Below are positions 25,808 through 34,906 of a stretch of 64,000 nt of DNA, in pieces (positions within the stretch are counted from its first letter, which is position 1; every line of letters starts with the position of its first letter). The DNA comes from Candidatus Binatia bacterium (GTDB lineage Bacteria; Desulfobacterota; Binatia; Bin18), in contig JAJEFA010000009.1 in NCBI GenBank assembly GCA_022820725.1, positions 1-64,000 on the forward strand. The letters are read 5' to 3'. The notes beneath the pieces are model-generated. The model had not been told where the DNA came from, did not search any database, and saw only the letters and a list, made by a program, of their open reading frames with translations. A program made the position numbers and the translations under genes.

Positions 25808-26550
25808 TTGGTCTGACACGGCGCGCCAGGGGCGAAGTGATAGATAAATCGGTCCTCTCGAGCGGAATACGCAAGTAATGTCGAAGAGCAGGTGCCGTAG
25901 CCATCGAGGTGGATACACAGGCCGTTGCGTGGGTCTTCCGCTCGGGGGTCGAGCAGCGTGGCATGGTCTGCCAGGCGCTCATGGAGGAGGCGAAAAAGCT
26001 CCGCGATGAAAGAAGACGACTCGGGTGCTGCCGTCATTTTTTCAGCTACGGTCTGAAAATGCTGGAACGAGTGCGCGATCTTGGGACATTCAGGATCGTT
26101 GAGGTTCATATTGGTCAATAGATGGACCCCTGGCTCGAGCTGCTGGACACGGATGGTCTGCTCAGTCGGATAGACGACAGAGGCGGACTGGCTATCAACC
26201 AGGAGAAGATTGAAGGGGTTGTAGCGATCGACAGGTTGGCGCTGCACGGACGTGGCAGCCTGGCGGGCGGACGTCGCCTGAAGAGCATCCAGACTTAACA
26301 ATCCACGCGAACGTCGGCGTGGGTCAGTTGGTTGCGGCGTGTGCCGGTTTAGCATGCCGGCCACAAGCCCATACTCGTTGACGCCCAGCCAGGTTCCTCC
26401 GGCAACCAGGTCCTTCCCGCCAAAAATCCGGGGAGTGTGCTGGAGCACGACCGGTCCAGTGGAAGGCCGATTCAAAAATTCATCCCGATTTGCCGCGACC
26501 ACGAGAGGATAATCCGGAAAGAGCTGAAAGTATAAGGCGAGCGTGCACAT
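25747..26550 (-). CDS. NRDE (TANGO2-like) family protein
   Basis: About 267 residues from the ATG at 26550, giving MCTLALYF at the N-terminus, where Cys2 becomes the family's presumed N-terminal nucleophile. The frame is open 105 bases further upstream, but the extra residues are not like the family. The signature VAANRDEFLNRP is at about 16-27, and GGTWLGVNEYGLVAGMLNRH follows. Function is unsettled; TANGO2-like proteins are linked to haem or lipid handling and have an Ntn-hydrolase-like layout. The 3' end overlaps the convergent SDR gene by 61 bp. Confidence 0.88.
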   Translation of the reverse strand: MCTLALYFQLFPDYPLVVAANRDEFLNRPSTGPVVLQHTPRIFGGKDLVAGGTWLGVNEYGLVAGMLNRHTPQPTDPRRRSRGLLSLDALQATSARQAATSVQRQPVDRYNPFNLLLVDSQSASVVYPTEQTIRVQQLEPGVHLLTNMNLNDPECPKIAHSFQHFQTVAEKMTAAPESSSFIAELFRLLHERLADHATLLDPRAEDPRNGLCIHLDGYGTCSSTLLAYSAREDRFIYHFAPGAPCQTNYSEVSVPAGPRASQPPSTT

Positions 26551-26667
26551 AGCGCGCGGCAGTATAGGATGGGGGGCGAGGTGTCGCAAGAGGGAAGGGG
26601 CGTTCGCGTTGTGTTTCAACTGCCCCTGTGATAGGGTCTGCCGGCATGTCTGCACTGAGGAGGAAGA

Positions 26668-27639
26668 ATGTTCGAATCCGTTGATGACGTTGTTTCAAGA
26701 CTCTCGGACCAGAAATATATTTGTAGTCGTCAGATCGCGACCGTTGTCTATTTAGCCAGCCAACTCCGCAAACCTATCCTGGTCGAAGGGCCCGCTGGTG
26801 TGGGGAAAACGGAACTCGCCAAGGTGGTGGCCGGGGCGATGGACTGTAAACTGTTGCGCCTGCAGTGCTACGAAGGTCTTGATGAGGCGAAAGCGCTGTA
26901 CGAATGGGAGTATGCCAAGCAACTGCTCTATACTCAGATTCTCAAGGACAAAATCAGTGAAGTGCTTGAGGGCGCGGCAACCCTGAAAGAGGCGGTCGAG
27001 CGCATCGGCAGGCAGGACAGTGTCTTCTTTTCGGAACGCTTTATTCTGCCCCGCCCTTTGTTGCAGGCGATATCGGCTGACCATCCGCTGGTCTTACTTA
27101 TCGACGAGATCGATAAATCGGACAGCGAGTTCGAGGCCTTTTTGCTGGAGGTTCTGAGTGATTTTCAGGTGAGTGTGCCCGAGTTGGGAACGATTCAAGC
27201 CCAACAGATTCCGGTCGTCGTCCTGACCAGTAATAACGCACGTGAGATGTCAGACGCGCTCAAACGGCGCTGCCTGCATCTCTTCATCGATTTCCCGAGC
27301 CAGGAGCAAGAACTCGAGATTGTGCAGCTCAAGGTGCCGGGGATTGCCGCGCAGCTCGCCAATCAGGTGGTAGAGGTGGTCCAGTCGATCCGCAAACTTG
27401 ACCTGAAAAAAGTCCCCAGTATTAGTGAGACCCTGGATTGGGCGAAAGCGCTCACCTTGCTCAATGTCCATCGGCTTGAGGAAGCACAGGTGAATGAGAC
27501 CCTGAACACGATCCTGAAATACGAAGGGGATGTGCGCAAGGCCGAGGCGGAGTTAAAGGAATACATCAGCCGTCAGAAGGCCAAGGTCGAGACATCGGCG
27601 ACGAGCCAGGAACAAGACGACAAAGACCTCCTCCACTAG
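26668..27639 (+). CDS. MoxR-family AAA+ ATPase
   Basis: A 323-residue protein with Walker A GPAGVGKTE near 45-53, Walker B VLLIDEIDKSD near 143-153, sensor-type TSNNAREMSDALKRRC and a C-terminal helical lid. MoxR ATPases act as chaperones that load cofactors or metals together with VWA proteins. The next gene, 20 bp downstream, encodes a CoxE-like VWA protein, a classic pair. The upstream gene is divergent, so the promoter lies in 26551-26667. Confidence 0.93.
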   Translation: MFESVDDVVSRLSDQKYICSRQIATVVYLASQLRKPILVEGPAGVGKTELAKVVAGAMDCKLLRLQCYEGLDEAKALYEWEYAKQLLYTQILKDKISEVLEGAATLKEAVERIGRQDSVFFSERFILPRPLLQAISADHPLVLLIDEIDKSDSEFEAFLLEVLSDFQVSVPELGTIQAQQIPVVVLTSNNAREMSDALKRRCLHLFIDFPSQEQELEIVQLKVPGIAAQLANQVVEVVQSIRKLDLKKVPSISETLDWAKALTLLNVHRLEEAQVNETLNTILKYEGDVRKAEAELKEYISRQKAKVETSATSQEQDDKDLLH

Positions 27640-27659
27640 TTTGGCTCGCGTGAGGCTGT

Positions 27660-29072
27660 ATGGACGACAAAATTGTTGAATTTGGCCACCTGCTGCGCGA
27701 GAACGGTCTGAAGGTCTCAGTGGCGGAGAACATGGATACCTTTGCCGCTCTGGGGTTGGTGGGGGTCTACGATAAACAATTGCTGAAAGACACACTGCGT
27801 GCGACCTTTGTCAAACGGCAAGTCGACATCCCGGTCTATGACGAACTCTTTGACATGTTCTTTACCGGCCTCGGCGAAGTGATCAAGGCGGCGGCCGCGT
27901 CGACCATGCAGGCGATGGACATGACCGAGGAAGAGTTTCAAGAATTCCTCGAACAGCTCGAAGACGCCTTGCAGAATATGGACCAAGAGCTGTCGGACTT
28001 GGCGCGGGCCTTACTGACGAATAATACCGGGCAACTCGAAAAAATGCTTCAGGAGGCTGCCCAACAGTCGAATCTTCAGGATATTCAGCGCTCCTTTCAG
28101 GAAGGGCAGTTTGCGAATGCACTCGCCCAGATGATGGGCTTCGGCAATATTCAGCAGGAATTGCAGACCCTGAAGGACGCCTTGCAACAGGCTGGCTTAA
28201 GCCCGGAACAAATCGAACAATTGTCCCAATATATTGACCAGCGTCTCCAGGACCTGGCGCATATGATTCGCAGTTACGTCCGGGCCGAGTTGGAGAAAAA
28301 AGACTCGGAACTGCGCGATCAACAAAAGATGCGGAGTTTGGCCGACAAGAGTTTTTATTACCTCTCTGAGGATGAAATCCGAAAAATGAAGGAGGCGGTC
28401 ACCAAGCTGGCTCAGCGGCTCAAACATATTATCGCGATTCGGCGGAAGCGGGCCAAACGGGGACGGCTGGATTTGCAACGGACACTGCGAAAAAATCTGC
28501 AATACGGTGGCGTACCATTCAACATCATTCTTGATGTGAAAAAGAAAGAAAAACCCCAAGTTGTTATTCTGTGTGATGTGTCCGACTCGGTACGGAACGT
28601 CTCGCGCTTTATGCTGCAGTTTGTCTACTCCGTACAGGACCTGTATTCCAAGGTGCGCAGCTTTATTTTTGTGGCCGACATTGGTGATGTGACCAAGCTG
28701 TTCGAGGATAATGACGTTCACCAGGCCATTGATTTAGCCTTACGGGGCAATTTTATTAATATTTACGCACACTCAGACTTTGGTCGGGCTTTCAAGACCT
28801 TTCATCGGGATTATCTCTCCATCATCAATAAGCGGACCACGGTGTTAGTGCTGGGCGATGCACGCAATAATTATAATCTGCCGCACGACTGGGTCATTCG
28901 GGATCTGCAACAAAAAGCCAAGCAAGTCATTTGGCTGAACCCTGAAAGCCGACTGACGTGGGGATTTGGCGATAGTGAAATGGATCGCTATGCCCCGTAT
29001 TGTGATCTGGTTGAAGAGTGCCGCAACCTGAATCAGCTCTACCGGGTCATTGATCACTTAGTGACCGCTTAG
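27660..29072 (+). CDS. CoxE-like VWA domain protein
   Basis: A 470-residue protein with a helical N-terminal half rich in Gln/Glu (about 80-250), a conserved basic region RKRAKRGRLDLQRTLRKNLQ before the VWA fold and the MIDAS motif DVSDSVR near residue 305. It pairs with the MoxR ATPase upstream. In CO dehydrogenase clusters CoxD/CoxE help build the copper-molybdenum site. Here the nearest molybdenum hydroxylase is more than 30 kb away, so the target of this pair is open. Confidence 0.88.
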   Translation: MDDKIVEFGHLLRENGLKVSVAENMDTFAALGLVGVYDKQLLKDTLRATFVKRQVDIPVYDELFDMFFTGLGEVIKAAAASTMQAMDMTEEEFQEFLEQLEDALQNMDQELSDLARALLTNNTGQLEKMLQEAAQQSNLQDIQRSFQEGQFANALAQMMGFGNIQQELQTLKDALQQAGLSPEQIEQLSQYIDQRLQDLAHMIRSYVRAELEKKDSELRDQQKMRSLADKSFYYLSEDEIRKMKEAVTKLAQRLKHIIAIRRKRAKRGRLDLQRTLRKNLQYGGVPFNIILDVKKKEKPQVVILCDVSDSVRNVSRFMLQFVYSVQDLYSKVRSFIFVADIGDVTKLFEDNDVHQAIDLALRGNFINIYAHSDFGRAFKTFHRDYLSIINKRTTVLVLGDARNNYNLPHDWVIRDLQQKAKQVIWLNPESRLTWGFGDSEMDRYAPYCDLVEECRNLNQLYRVIDHLVTA

Positions 29073-29187
29073 CAGAGTCAATGGGTCTTCCACTGGACAT
29101 CATATGCTCGACACGTTTGCTCTTTGCGGTAGGCACGTTCTCTTGAAGGTGCTATCCTTTTTGTGATCTCACGCAAATGGAGGAGGA

Positions 29188-29706
29188 ATGGACCGCGAGG
29201 GTTTTATTGAAATGAAAGTCGGCGGGTTAACGCTTGACCCGGTGACCAAGACCCCAATCGTCATCCTGAAAGACGCGGAGAATAAACTCAACTTGCCGAT
29301 TTGGATTGGCTTGATGGAAGCGACCTCAATGGCGACCGAGCTGGAGGGGATCAAAATGGCGCGTCCCATGACCCATGACCTGCTCCATAATATGATCAAC
29401 GAGGTCGGCGGCAGGGTCGAGGCTATCGAGGTGACGAGTCTCCAGGACAACACGTATTATGCCGCCATTCGCCTCAAAGTTGGAGAACGCGACATTTCGA
29501 TTGACTCTCGACCGAGCGATGCCATCTCGCTTGCGCTGCGAACGAAATGTCCCATCTTTGTGGCGGCCCAGGTGCTCGAGTCGTCGAGTGTGCTCCAACA
29601 GGCGGAAGACAGCGAGGAAGAGGCCGATTTGTCGAGTGTTTCTCGGGATAAATGGGCAGAGATCCTGGAGAAGATGTCTCCGGACGACTTTAAGTACAAG
29701 ATGTAG
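29188..29706 (+). CDS. Bifunctional nuclease family protein (DUF151)
   Basis: A 172-residue protein matching the DUF151 family along its length: KTPIVILKDAENKLNLPIWI, EATSMATELEG, HDLLHNMINEVGGRV, then IDSRPSDAISLALR with the strongly conserved SRPSDA motif. Family members have been reported as DNase/RNase in plants and are of uncertain role in bacteria. The acidic C-terminus (EDSEEEADLSS) is typical. Shine-Dalgarno GGAGGA sits just upstream. The TPR membrane gene follows closely. Confidence 0.9.
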   Translation: MDREGFIEMKVGGLTLDPVTKTPIVILKDAENKLNLPIWIGLMEATSMATELEGIKMARPMTHDLLHNMINEVGGRVEAIEVTSLQDNTYYAAIRLKVGERDISIDSRPSDAISLALRTKCPIFVAAQVLESSSVLQQAEDSEEEADLSSVSRDKWAEILEKMSPDDFKYKM

Positions 29707-29735
29707 TCTCTTCCAGCGACAACTTGGTACGGTCC

Positions 29736-30392
29736 ATGGCGCGCAGTCGTAAGCAAGAGCTGTCTCCATCTTCATACCCCTCGGCACGTTTGATTGAATG
29801 GTTCCGGCAGCGGTTGGACATCATCACGCACTACAAACGGCAGATTGCCCTTGGGTGCGTCGTCGTCGTCGTATGCGCCATATCCGGTATTTCCTGGGCC
29901 GTCTGGACACAGTACCGTCAGAGTCAGGGATTGGCCCATTTTCGCGCTGGACTCCTTGCGGTTGAGTCGGAAGAGTACGATGTCGCGATTGCCGAGCTTA
30001 CCCAGGCAGAGGAGGTGCTTGACGGCGAGAGCAGGGGGGTCGCCGCCTTGCACTTAGGGGAGGTGTTTGAGAAGAGCAATCAGCCAGGAGAGGCGCAGGC
30101 TGCCTACGAGCGAGTCGCCACGTTTCATGATGCCGGATCGTATGTGAAACAAATTGCGCTCTTACGTTTGGGTCAAGGCGCGGAAGAAGCGGAGGAGTTC
30201 GCTGCTGCGGCCCAGTGGTACGGTGAAGCTTCCAGGCTGGATGGGCCAGGCAAGAGTGAAGCCTTGCTGGCCCTGGGAGAAGCCTTAGAGCGACAGGGGG
30301 AGGCCACCGTACCCCAAGCGTATTTTGATTTGTTAGAGCAATTCCCCGACTCACCATTGGCTGAGATAGTGCGCGCCAAGACGGACAAGTGA
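29736..30392 (+). CDS. TM-anchored TPR protein (YfgM-like layout)
   Basis: About 218 residues from ATG 29736; a TTG four codons earlier is also possible. A single TM helix lies at about 40-58 (LGCVVVVVCAISGISWAVWT) with a short cytoplasmic lead. Tetratricopeptide-like helices follow (AHFRAGLLAVESEEYDVAIA, ALHLGEVFEKSNQPGEAQAA). YfgM-type proteins assist periplasmic folding near the Sec translocon. This one lacks a BamB neighbour, so the assignment is by layout only. It is probably cotranscribed with the DUF151 gene, 29 bp upstream. Confidence 0.78.
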   Translation: MARSRKQELSPSSYPSARLIEWFRQRLDIITHYKRQIALGCVVVVVCAISGISWAVWTQYRQSQGLAHFRAGLLAVESEEYDVAIAELTQAEEVLDGESRGVAALHLGEVFEKSNQPGEAQAAYERVATFHDAGSYVKQIALLRLGQGAEEAEEFAAAAQWYGEASRLDGPGKSEALLALGEALERQGEATVPQAYFDLLEQFPDSPLAEIVRAKTDK

Positions 30393-30587
30393 GTTTTTAT
30401 ATGATATATATTATGTCTGATAATATATATTTTGTAAAATTATGTTCATAGTGAGTACTATCCTGAAGGCTTTCTGCCTGATTTTCCAGAAGTCATAGCG
30501 TGTTCTCGCACGACCGTCAGATGGACCTACTACCATTTCCTACATGCTCGGCAAATTGGTGAGCCAAAGAAATATCCCCGTAGCCGC

Positions 30588-30664
30588 CCGTCATTCCTGC
30601 TTTCGCAGGAATCCAGGTCCCCAGCCTCCCGCCCTCTGGAGCCGGATAAAGTCCGGCATGACGA
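30588..30664 (-). repeat. 76-bp REP-like element, copy 1
   Basis: Starts CGTCATTCCTGCTTTCGCAG and ends CCGGCATGACGA, with internal inverted repeats at both ends. Its reverse complement matches the element at 45221-45299 at roughly four of five positions. Confidence 0.7.
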
Positions 30665-30920
30665 AAGCGTACTGGCACGGCTACAACTTATCGTGAAACG
30701 CGCCAGCCGGGAGCGGAACTCTATGGAGCGCAAGCTGGCCGCCATCTTGGGTCGCGACAATCATTGGAACGGCCCTGTCCGCGCGGCTCTATCCTGTACG
30801 ACGGAGCAACCTTCCGCGGAGCCCTAAGAAGCCGTGCTGCTCGGAGCTTTTCGGCCACAGGTTCCGAAACCCGGCGGCGAATGTGGGTGGAGGTCATTCT
30901 CTGATCAAATAAAATATACT

Positions 30921-31042
30921 GACTATAGTCTAAATCAAATATTCCAGAATTTCAGGTACCAGTCTACCTCTATTTTTGCAGCAACTTGCAAGAAGGTTTT
31001 TTGCTAAATACTATCTGGAACTAAAGTTTTTGACTATAGTCA
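30921..31042. promoter_or_regulatory. Pair of GACTATAGTC palindromes
   Basis: The exact 10-bp palindrome GACTATAGTC occurs at 30921-30930 and again at 31032-31041. The second is extended to TGACTATAGTCA. Both lie in AT-rich DNA between convergent genes. They may be operators of an unseen small RNA or protein-binding sites, with no supporting gene start nearby. Confidence 0.35.
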
Positions 31043-31113
31043 ATATATTCTTAGTATGGATATACAGGTGAACACCCTACAGAGAAATAATTAATCCCTA
31101 CATTCTGAACATA

Positions 31114-31144
31114 AAAAAAGGAGTCCAATTTGGACTCCTTTTTT
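31114..31144. terminator. Bidirectional Rho-independent terminator
   Basis: A 13-bp stem (A6 then GGAGTCC, paired with GGACTCC then T6) with a 5-base loop. It closes the minus-strand respiratory operon after the cupredoxin-like gene and can also stop plus-strand transcription. Confidence 0.85.
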
Positions 31145-31163
31145 GCTCCGAAATGCCACTCGC

Positions 31164-31880
31164 TCAGGACTGCGATAATTCTACCGCGAGACTCGCGTCA
31201 CCACCAGCTTCCACCGTGACCTTCTGCATGCTTTCGCCCAAGGTCTCGTGCCAGATCTTGACTTCATATTCGCCGGCAGGCACGTCGCTCAGGCTAAACT
31301 TCCCCTCCCCGTCGGTCACCGCATAATAAGGATGGTCCATGACCACAATCCAGCCGGTCATCCAGTTATGCGCGTCACACGTCACTTTCACGTATTCGGG
31401 ATGGTCGAACTTCTTTTTCAGTTTCTTCTTGAACTTCGGCTGTGCCTGATTAAAGGCCGGGTTGGCTTCGCTATAAGTATGGATGTTATGCAAAATGCCA
31501 TCGTTATTGAGAATCTCGAGTTCCGAGCCAGCCGGCGTGAGCACGATATGCGGCGTGTAGACACATTCTTTTTGATCCAAAGCTATTGCCTCGCCAAAAT
31601 CTTTTCCGCTGGCAATATTCGAGATTGAGATGACCGCGTTTTTTATGCCTTTGTTCTCGCCAACCACGAGACTCTCATCATATTTTTGCGTCTGCGCGCA
31701 GACCTTGGCATCTTTCGTTGCCTCAATAGGTTTGGCTTCAGGCGCATCACCGGCAAACGTAATGGTTCCGCTAATGCTCCCGCCGTTGCTGACCGCACCC
31801 GCATCGTAGCCAAGAGCCACAGACGCGAAAGAGAGACTTGCTCCGACAACCAAGGAAATAACCGTCTTGCTATGCATCAT
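31164..31880 (-). CDS. Exported cupredoxin-like protein with carboxypeptidase-regulatory-type domain
   Basis: A 238-residue protein with a signal peptide at about 1-24 (ISLVVGASLSFASVALG). The middle resembles a plastocyanin-like domain with candidate copper ligands in HNIHTYS and CDAHNWMTGW. The C-terminal part (YAVTDGEGKFSLSDVPAGEY) is a carboxypeptidase-regulatory beta sandwich. It is the last gene of the bc-type complex operon, 18 bp after the octaheme cytochrome gene. It may carry electrons or be a structural periplasmic subunit. Confidence 0.8.
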   Translation of the reverse strand: MMHSKTVISLVVGASLSFASVALGYDAGAVSNGGSISGTITFAGDAPEAKPIEATKDAKVCAQTQKYDESLVVGENKGIKNAVISISNIASGKDFGEAIALDQKECVYTPHIVLTPAGSELEILNNDGILHNIHTYSEANPAFNQAQPKFKKKLKKKFDHPEYVKVTCDAHNWMTGWIVVMDHPYYAVTDGEGKFSLSDVPAGEYEVKIWHETLGESMQKVTVEAGGDASLAVELSQS

Positions 31881-31898
31881 ACGTATGCTTCCTCCTCT

Positions 31899-34610
31899 TC
31901 AGAACTGAAATTCGTCTATTGCTTCGGAGGCTGTACCAGCCTCTGTTCCATTCGACCCATTCATACTGGCAAACGGATCGTCGATGCCAAGCAGCATGAT
32001 ATAATCCCGCATGGCGACAATTTGCTTATCCTCATCGCCGTCAAAGATATCATCCGGACCACCGGGATAAAAGGTGGGCATGTTCGTCCCCGGCATCAGG
32101 GTCTGAGGGTCTTGAATCCACTCAACAATCCACTCTGGATTCAGGCGCTCTTTAGCCAGGGCCAGGTCCGGCGCCCAGCCGGCCGGCGGGCCCTCCGGCT
32201 TGCGGTCGCCCTGCTGGTGACAGGAAAAACAGGCAAAATAATCCTCTGACATGAGGACCTCGCCCGCATGAACCATTTCTGGCGAGGTGCGGGTGCGGTC
32301 AAAATAGGTGTACGGAATCTCCAGCTTACTCAAGGCGTTAAAATAGTCCACGATACCACTGGCCTCGTCATTGGCGAAATGAAAGGTGGGCATCCGGAGC
32401 TCAAGCCAGGGACGAATGGGAATCGGCTGTTTGAGAAAGCCGTAGAACCACTCGGGCTGCACCTTTTTCCCCTGTCCGGTCAGGATGGGCGGAGCAAAGG
32501 AAGGATTGTCCAAATAGAGCGAGCGAATATCTCCGCCGCCACCTTCGATGACATGACAGCCGGTACAATTATAGTACTGGACCAGCCGCTGCCCTTTGAC
32601 AATGGCGTCGGTCAAATCACTGTGCGCGGTGAATTGCTCAGGCACATGATGTCCGGTCTGACTCTTCAAAAAGACGCGGACAGAGAGAATATCTTCGTCC
32701 GAGAGATTGAACGACGGCATGAGCTGCTCAATCCGCTCCGTGGCGTAGCCCCGCGGGGCATTGACCTTCTCATATGTCCAATCTTCCCAGGTATGCGGGA
32801 CATCGGTCCGATTCCCAAAGAAGAGTTCTTCCAGGCTCTTCTCCCCAAATGAGGTCAACTCCACCCCGATCCGCGCCTCTTTTTCCATGCCCGGGATGTC
32901 GTGGCAGCCATGGCAGCCATATTTCCGGACTAAGCCTTCCCCTTCAAGTACCAGGTCCGGGTCCTCCAACTCGGCGCGAATGTCTGGCCGCTCAACCTCC
33001 GTCTTGAGGGTCAAGAGATAGGACACAATGGCCTGTGCCTCCTCGTCACTCAGACGCAGATCCGGCATGGCCGTGTCTGGCGAGTAGTCACGAGGATTTT
33101 TGATCCAGTGGTATAACCAGCGCGCGTTCGTCTTCTCTGCAACCCGGGCTAAATTCGGGGCATGATTTTTGTTCTGCCCGACCATAGTCGCAGTTTGTTC
33201 CGGACTGAATCCGTGGCAGGCCCGGCAGCCAAGGGAGTTGGCGAGTTGTTCGCCTTTTTGGACGAGTTCAGCATTCGTCGGATCAATCCCTTCCGGCTCA
33301 GGATGAGATTCCAACCAGGCCTGCCCCTCCTCCATACTGGCCTTCATCAGATAGGCTGTCACCGCCCGACCCTGATCCTCGGTGAAGAAGAAGTGCGGCA
33401 TGCGGGTATGCGGTCGAAACTCATGCGGGTTGGTGACCCATTCAACCATCCAGGCCGGGTCGGATTTGGCGGCGACCCGCCGCAGGTAGGGACCTATTTC
33501 CTGGGCCTCGCCATACCCTTCGACCAGATGACAGCCGGTACAGCCGAGCTGCATAAAGAGTTTTTCGCCGCGAGCGATATGCTGGCCAACTGTCGTATTC
33601 TGTATCGCCACCGTCTGCATATCCGTATGACAACTCAGACAGTTCGCTTCCATTTTGGGACCGAGCAGTAGCGGGTGCTCCCAGAATTGGACATAGCCGT
33701 GGGCAATGTCCACGCTGCTGGTGGCAACCCCCTGGCCGTTATGACACGAGGTGCAGCCGAACAATTCCGGTGGATGATTCGTCATTAAGAGGTCATACTG
33801 CGGATGGGTTTTGTGCGGGTTCGGCTGGTCCTCAAACCCCCGCTTGTCGATCCCGACATGGCAGGATTGGCAACGGTCAACGCGCGACAGCGGCGTATCA
33901 AAATTGCTCCGGTCGAATTCCGGCACGACCACCTGCGTAATAGCGGGAATCGTGGGGAGGACAAGCCCCGGGAGTGGCTGTATGACGTAATTGTCGAGCC
34001 GTTGAGTCAGGAAATCCTTTTGCTGATTCATTGTGCGCAACGTGTCCTGGGATTCAATAACACGCGCGTTGATCTCATTGATTTCGTTTTCAATCCGGTC
34101 TCGCTCCGATTGCTCGGCCAGAAAGACCTTTTCACGCTCGTCCGCCTCAGCCAGGAGCGCATCGAGATGGGCTTTCTCGTCTTTCGTCGAGTGTTCCAAC
34201 TGAATCGCATGGTCGTATTCGTACCAAGCGGCCTCAATCTCACTGCGGACAATACGTAAGGCGTTCTCCGCGTCACTCGTCCGCATTTCGGCGACCGCCA
34301 GTTCGGTTTGCAGCGCGGCGAGACGCTGCCCCCCCTCCCCGCCCGCAATATCGGCCTGGGCCGATTCTAATGCCGCCATAGCCCCCTGGTAGGCCGAGTC
34401 TGCGGCGAGCCGCTCTTCTTCAGCCTGGATTTCCGCCAGGGTTTGATTGTAGGCGAGCATCGAGAATTCAGCCTGATATTTCTTCCAGGGCCGGCGCGAA
34501 ATCGCATCGTCCCAGACCGACCAGACCGACCCGATCAGCAGCAGTCCCACTGCGAAGAGAAATACTCCACTATACGAACGCTTTTCGTCGTCAACTTCTC
34601 TACGTGCCAT
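31899..34610 (-). CDS. Octaheme c-type cytochrome with N-terminal TM anchor and coiled coil
   Basis: A 903-residue protein. A TM helix at about 14-32 anchors it, and a long charged coiled coil runs from about 45 to 215. Eight CxxCH haem motifs follow (CQSCH, CTSCH, CLSCH, CTGCH, CRACH, CHGCH, CTGCH, CFSCH), many in repeating cytochrome c modules with MPHFFF, MPDLRLS, MPSFNLS or MPTFHF axial-Met segments. It appears to be the haem c subunit of the adjacent Rieske/cytochrome b complex, replacing cytochrome c1. The size and the coiled coil are unusual. Confidence 0.9.
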   Translation of the reverse strand: MARREVDDEKRSYSGVFLFAVGLLLIGSVWSVWDDAISRRPWKKYQAEFSMLAYNQTLAEIQAEEERLAADSAYQGAMAALESAQADIAGGEGGQRLAALQTELAVAEMRTSDAENALRIVRSEIEAAWYEYDHAIQLEHSTKDEKAHLDALLAEADEREKVFLAEQSERDRIENEINEINARVIESQDTLRTMNQQKDFLTQRLDNYVIQPLPGLVLPTIPAITQVVVPEFDRSNFDTPLSRVDRCQSCHVGIDKRGFEDQPNPHKTHPQYDLLMTNHPPELFGCTSCHNGQGVATSSVDIAHGYVQFWEHPLLLGPKMEANCLSCHTDMQTVAIQNTTVGQHIARGEKLFMQLGCTGCHLVEGYGEAQEIGPYLRRVAAKSDPAWMVEWVTNPHEFRPHTRMPHFFFTEDQGRAVTAYLMKASMEEGQAWLESHPEPEGIDPTNAELVQKGEQLANSLGCRACHGFSPEQTATMVGQNKNHAPNLARVAEKTNARWLYHWIKNPRDYSPDTAMPDLRLSDEEAQAIVSYLLTLKTEVERPDIRAELEDPDLVLEGEGLVRKYGCHGCHDIPGMEKEARIGVELTSFGEKSLEELFFGNRTDVPHTWEDWTYEKVNAPRGYATERIEQLMPSFNLSDEDILSVRVFLKSQTGHHVPEQFTAHSDLTDAIVKGQRLVQYYNCTGCHVIEGGGGDIRSLYLDNPSFAPPILTGQGKKVQPEWFYGFLKQPIPIRPWLELRMPTFHFANDEASGIVDYFNALSKLEIPYTYFDRTRTSPEMVHAGEVLMSEDYFACFSCHQQGDRKPEGPPAGWAPDLALAKERLNPEWIVEWIQDPQTLMPGTNMPTFYPGGPDDIFDGDEDKQIVAMRDYIMLLGIDDPFASMNGSNGTEAGTASEAIDEFQF

Positions 34611-34629
34611 AATAATCCACTATGAGTCG

Positions 34630-34684
34630 AAAGAGTAAACGTGTCCTCCTAATAGATATGAGATACTGGATACCTTTACTCTTT
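34630..34684. repeat. AAACGTGTCC hairpin repeat, copy A
   Basis: Left arm AAAGAGTAAACGTGTCC and right arm GGATACCTTTACTCTTT around a 21-base loop. It lies between the 58-residue gene and the octaheme gene. The right arm includes the stop codon of the 58-residue gene, and the minus-strand loop contains GGAGG. Confidence 0.75.
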
Positions 34685-34852
34685 GCTTGCGCGCGTCTCA
34701 AGGAAGCGACCCAGATAAAACACCACCACCCCAATCCCAAGGAGCCACAATTCCTTACCCATACTCTTTTCTTCAGTCAGCCCAACGAATAAAGCGTATC
34801 CAACGTCTGCAATCCCAAGTGCCTGAAGAATTTTTGCCAGATAGAACATCAT
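34676..34852 (-). CDS. 58-residue membrane mini-protein in the bc-type operon
   Basis: A small frame from the double ATG at 34847-34852 to TAA at 34676-34678. It reads MMFYLAKILQALGIADVGYA, then a short linker, then a second hydrophobic helix (ELWLLGIGVVVFYLGRF) and a charged tail. Two TM helices and its place between the cytochrome b C-terminal and octaheme genes argue for a small subunit of the complex. The family is not recognised. Confidence 0.65.
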   Translation of the reverse strand: MMFYLAKILQALGIADVGYALFVGLTEEKSMGKELWLLGIGVVVFYLGRFLETRASKE

Positions 34853-34906
34853 AAAGGGTAAACATGTCCTCCTATGGATACTCGATGCTGGATACGTTTA
34901 CTCTTT
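34853..34906. repeat. AAACGTGTCC hairpin repeat, copy B
   Basis: Arms AAAGGGTAAACATGTCC and GGATACGTTTACTCTTT. It lies just upstream of the 58-residue gene on the minus strand. Its loop supplies GGAGG about 15 bases before that gene's ATG. Confidence 0.75.

Larger units (their letters stand above)
30393..31113. other. Convergent intergenic region with repeats and palindromes
   Basis: About 720 bp with no credible gene. It contains an AT-only perfect inverted repeat (ATATATATTAT at 30404-30414 and its complement at 30420-30430), a 76-bp REP-like element at 30588-30664, degenerate GC-rich sequence to about 30900, then AT-rich DNA with two copies of the palindrome GACTATAGTC at 30921-30930 and 31032-31041. 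Confidence 0.5.
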
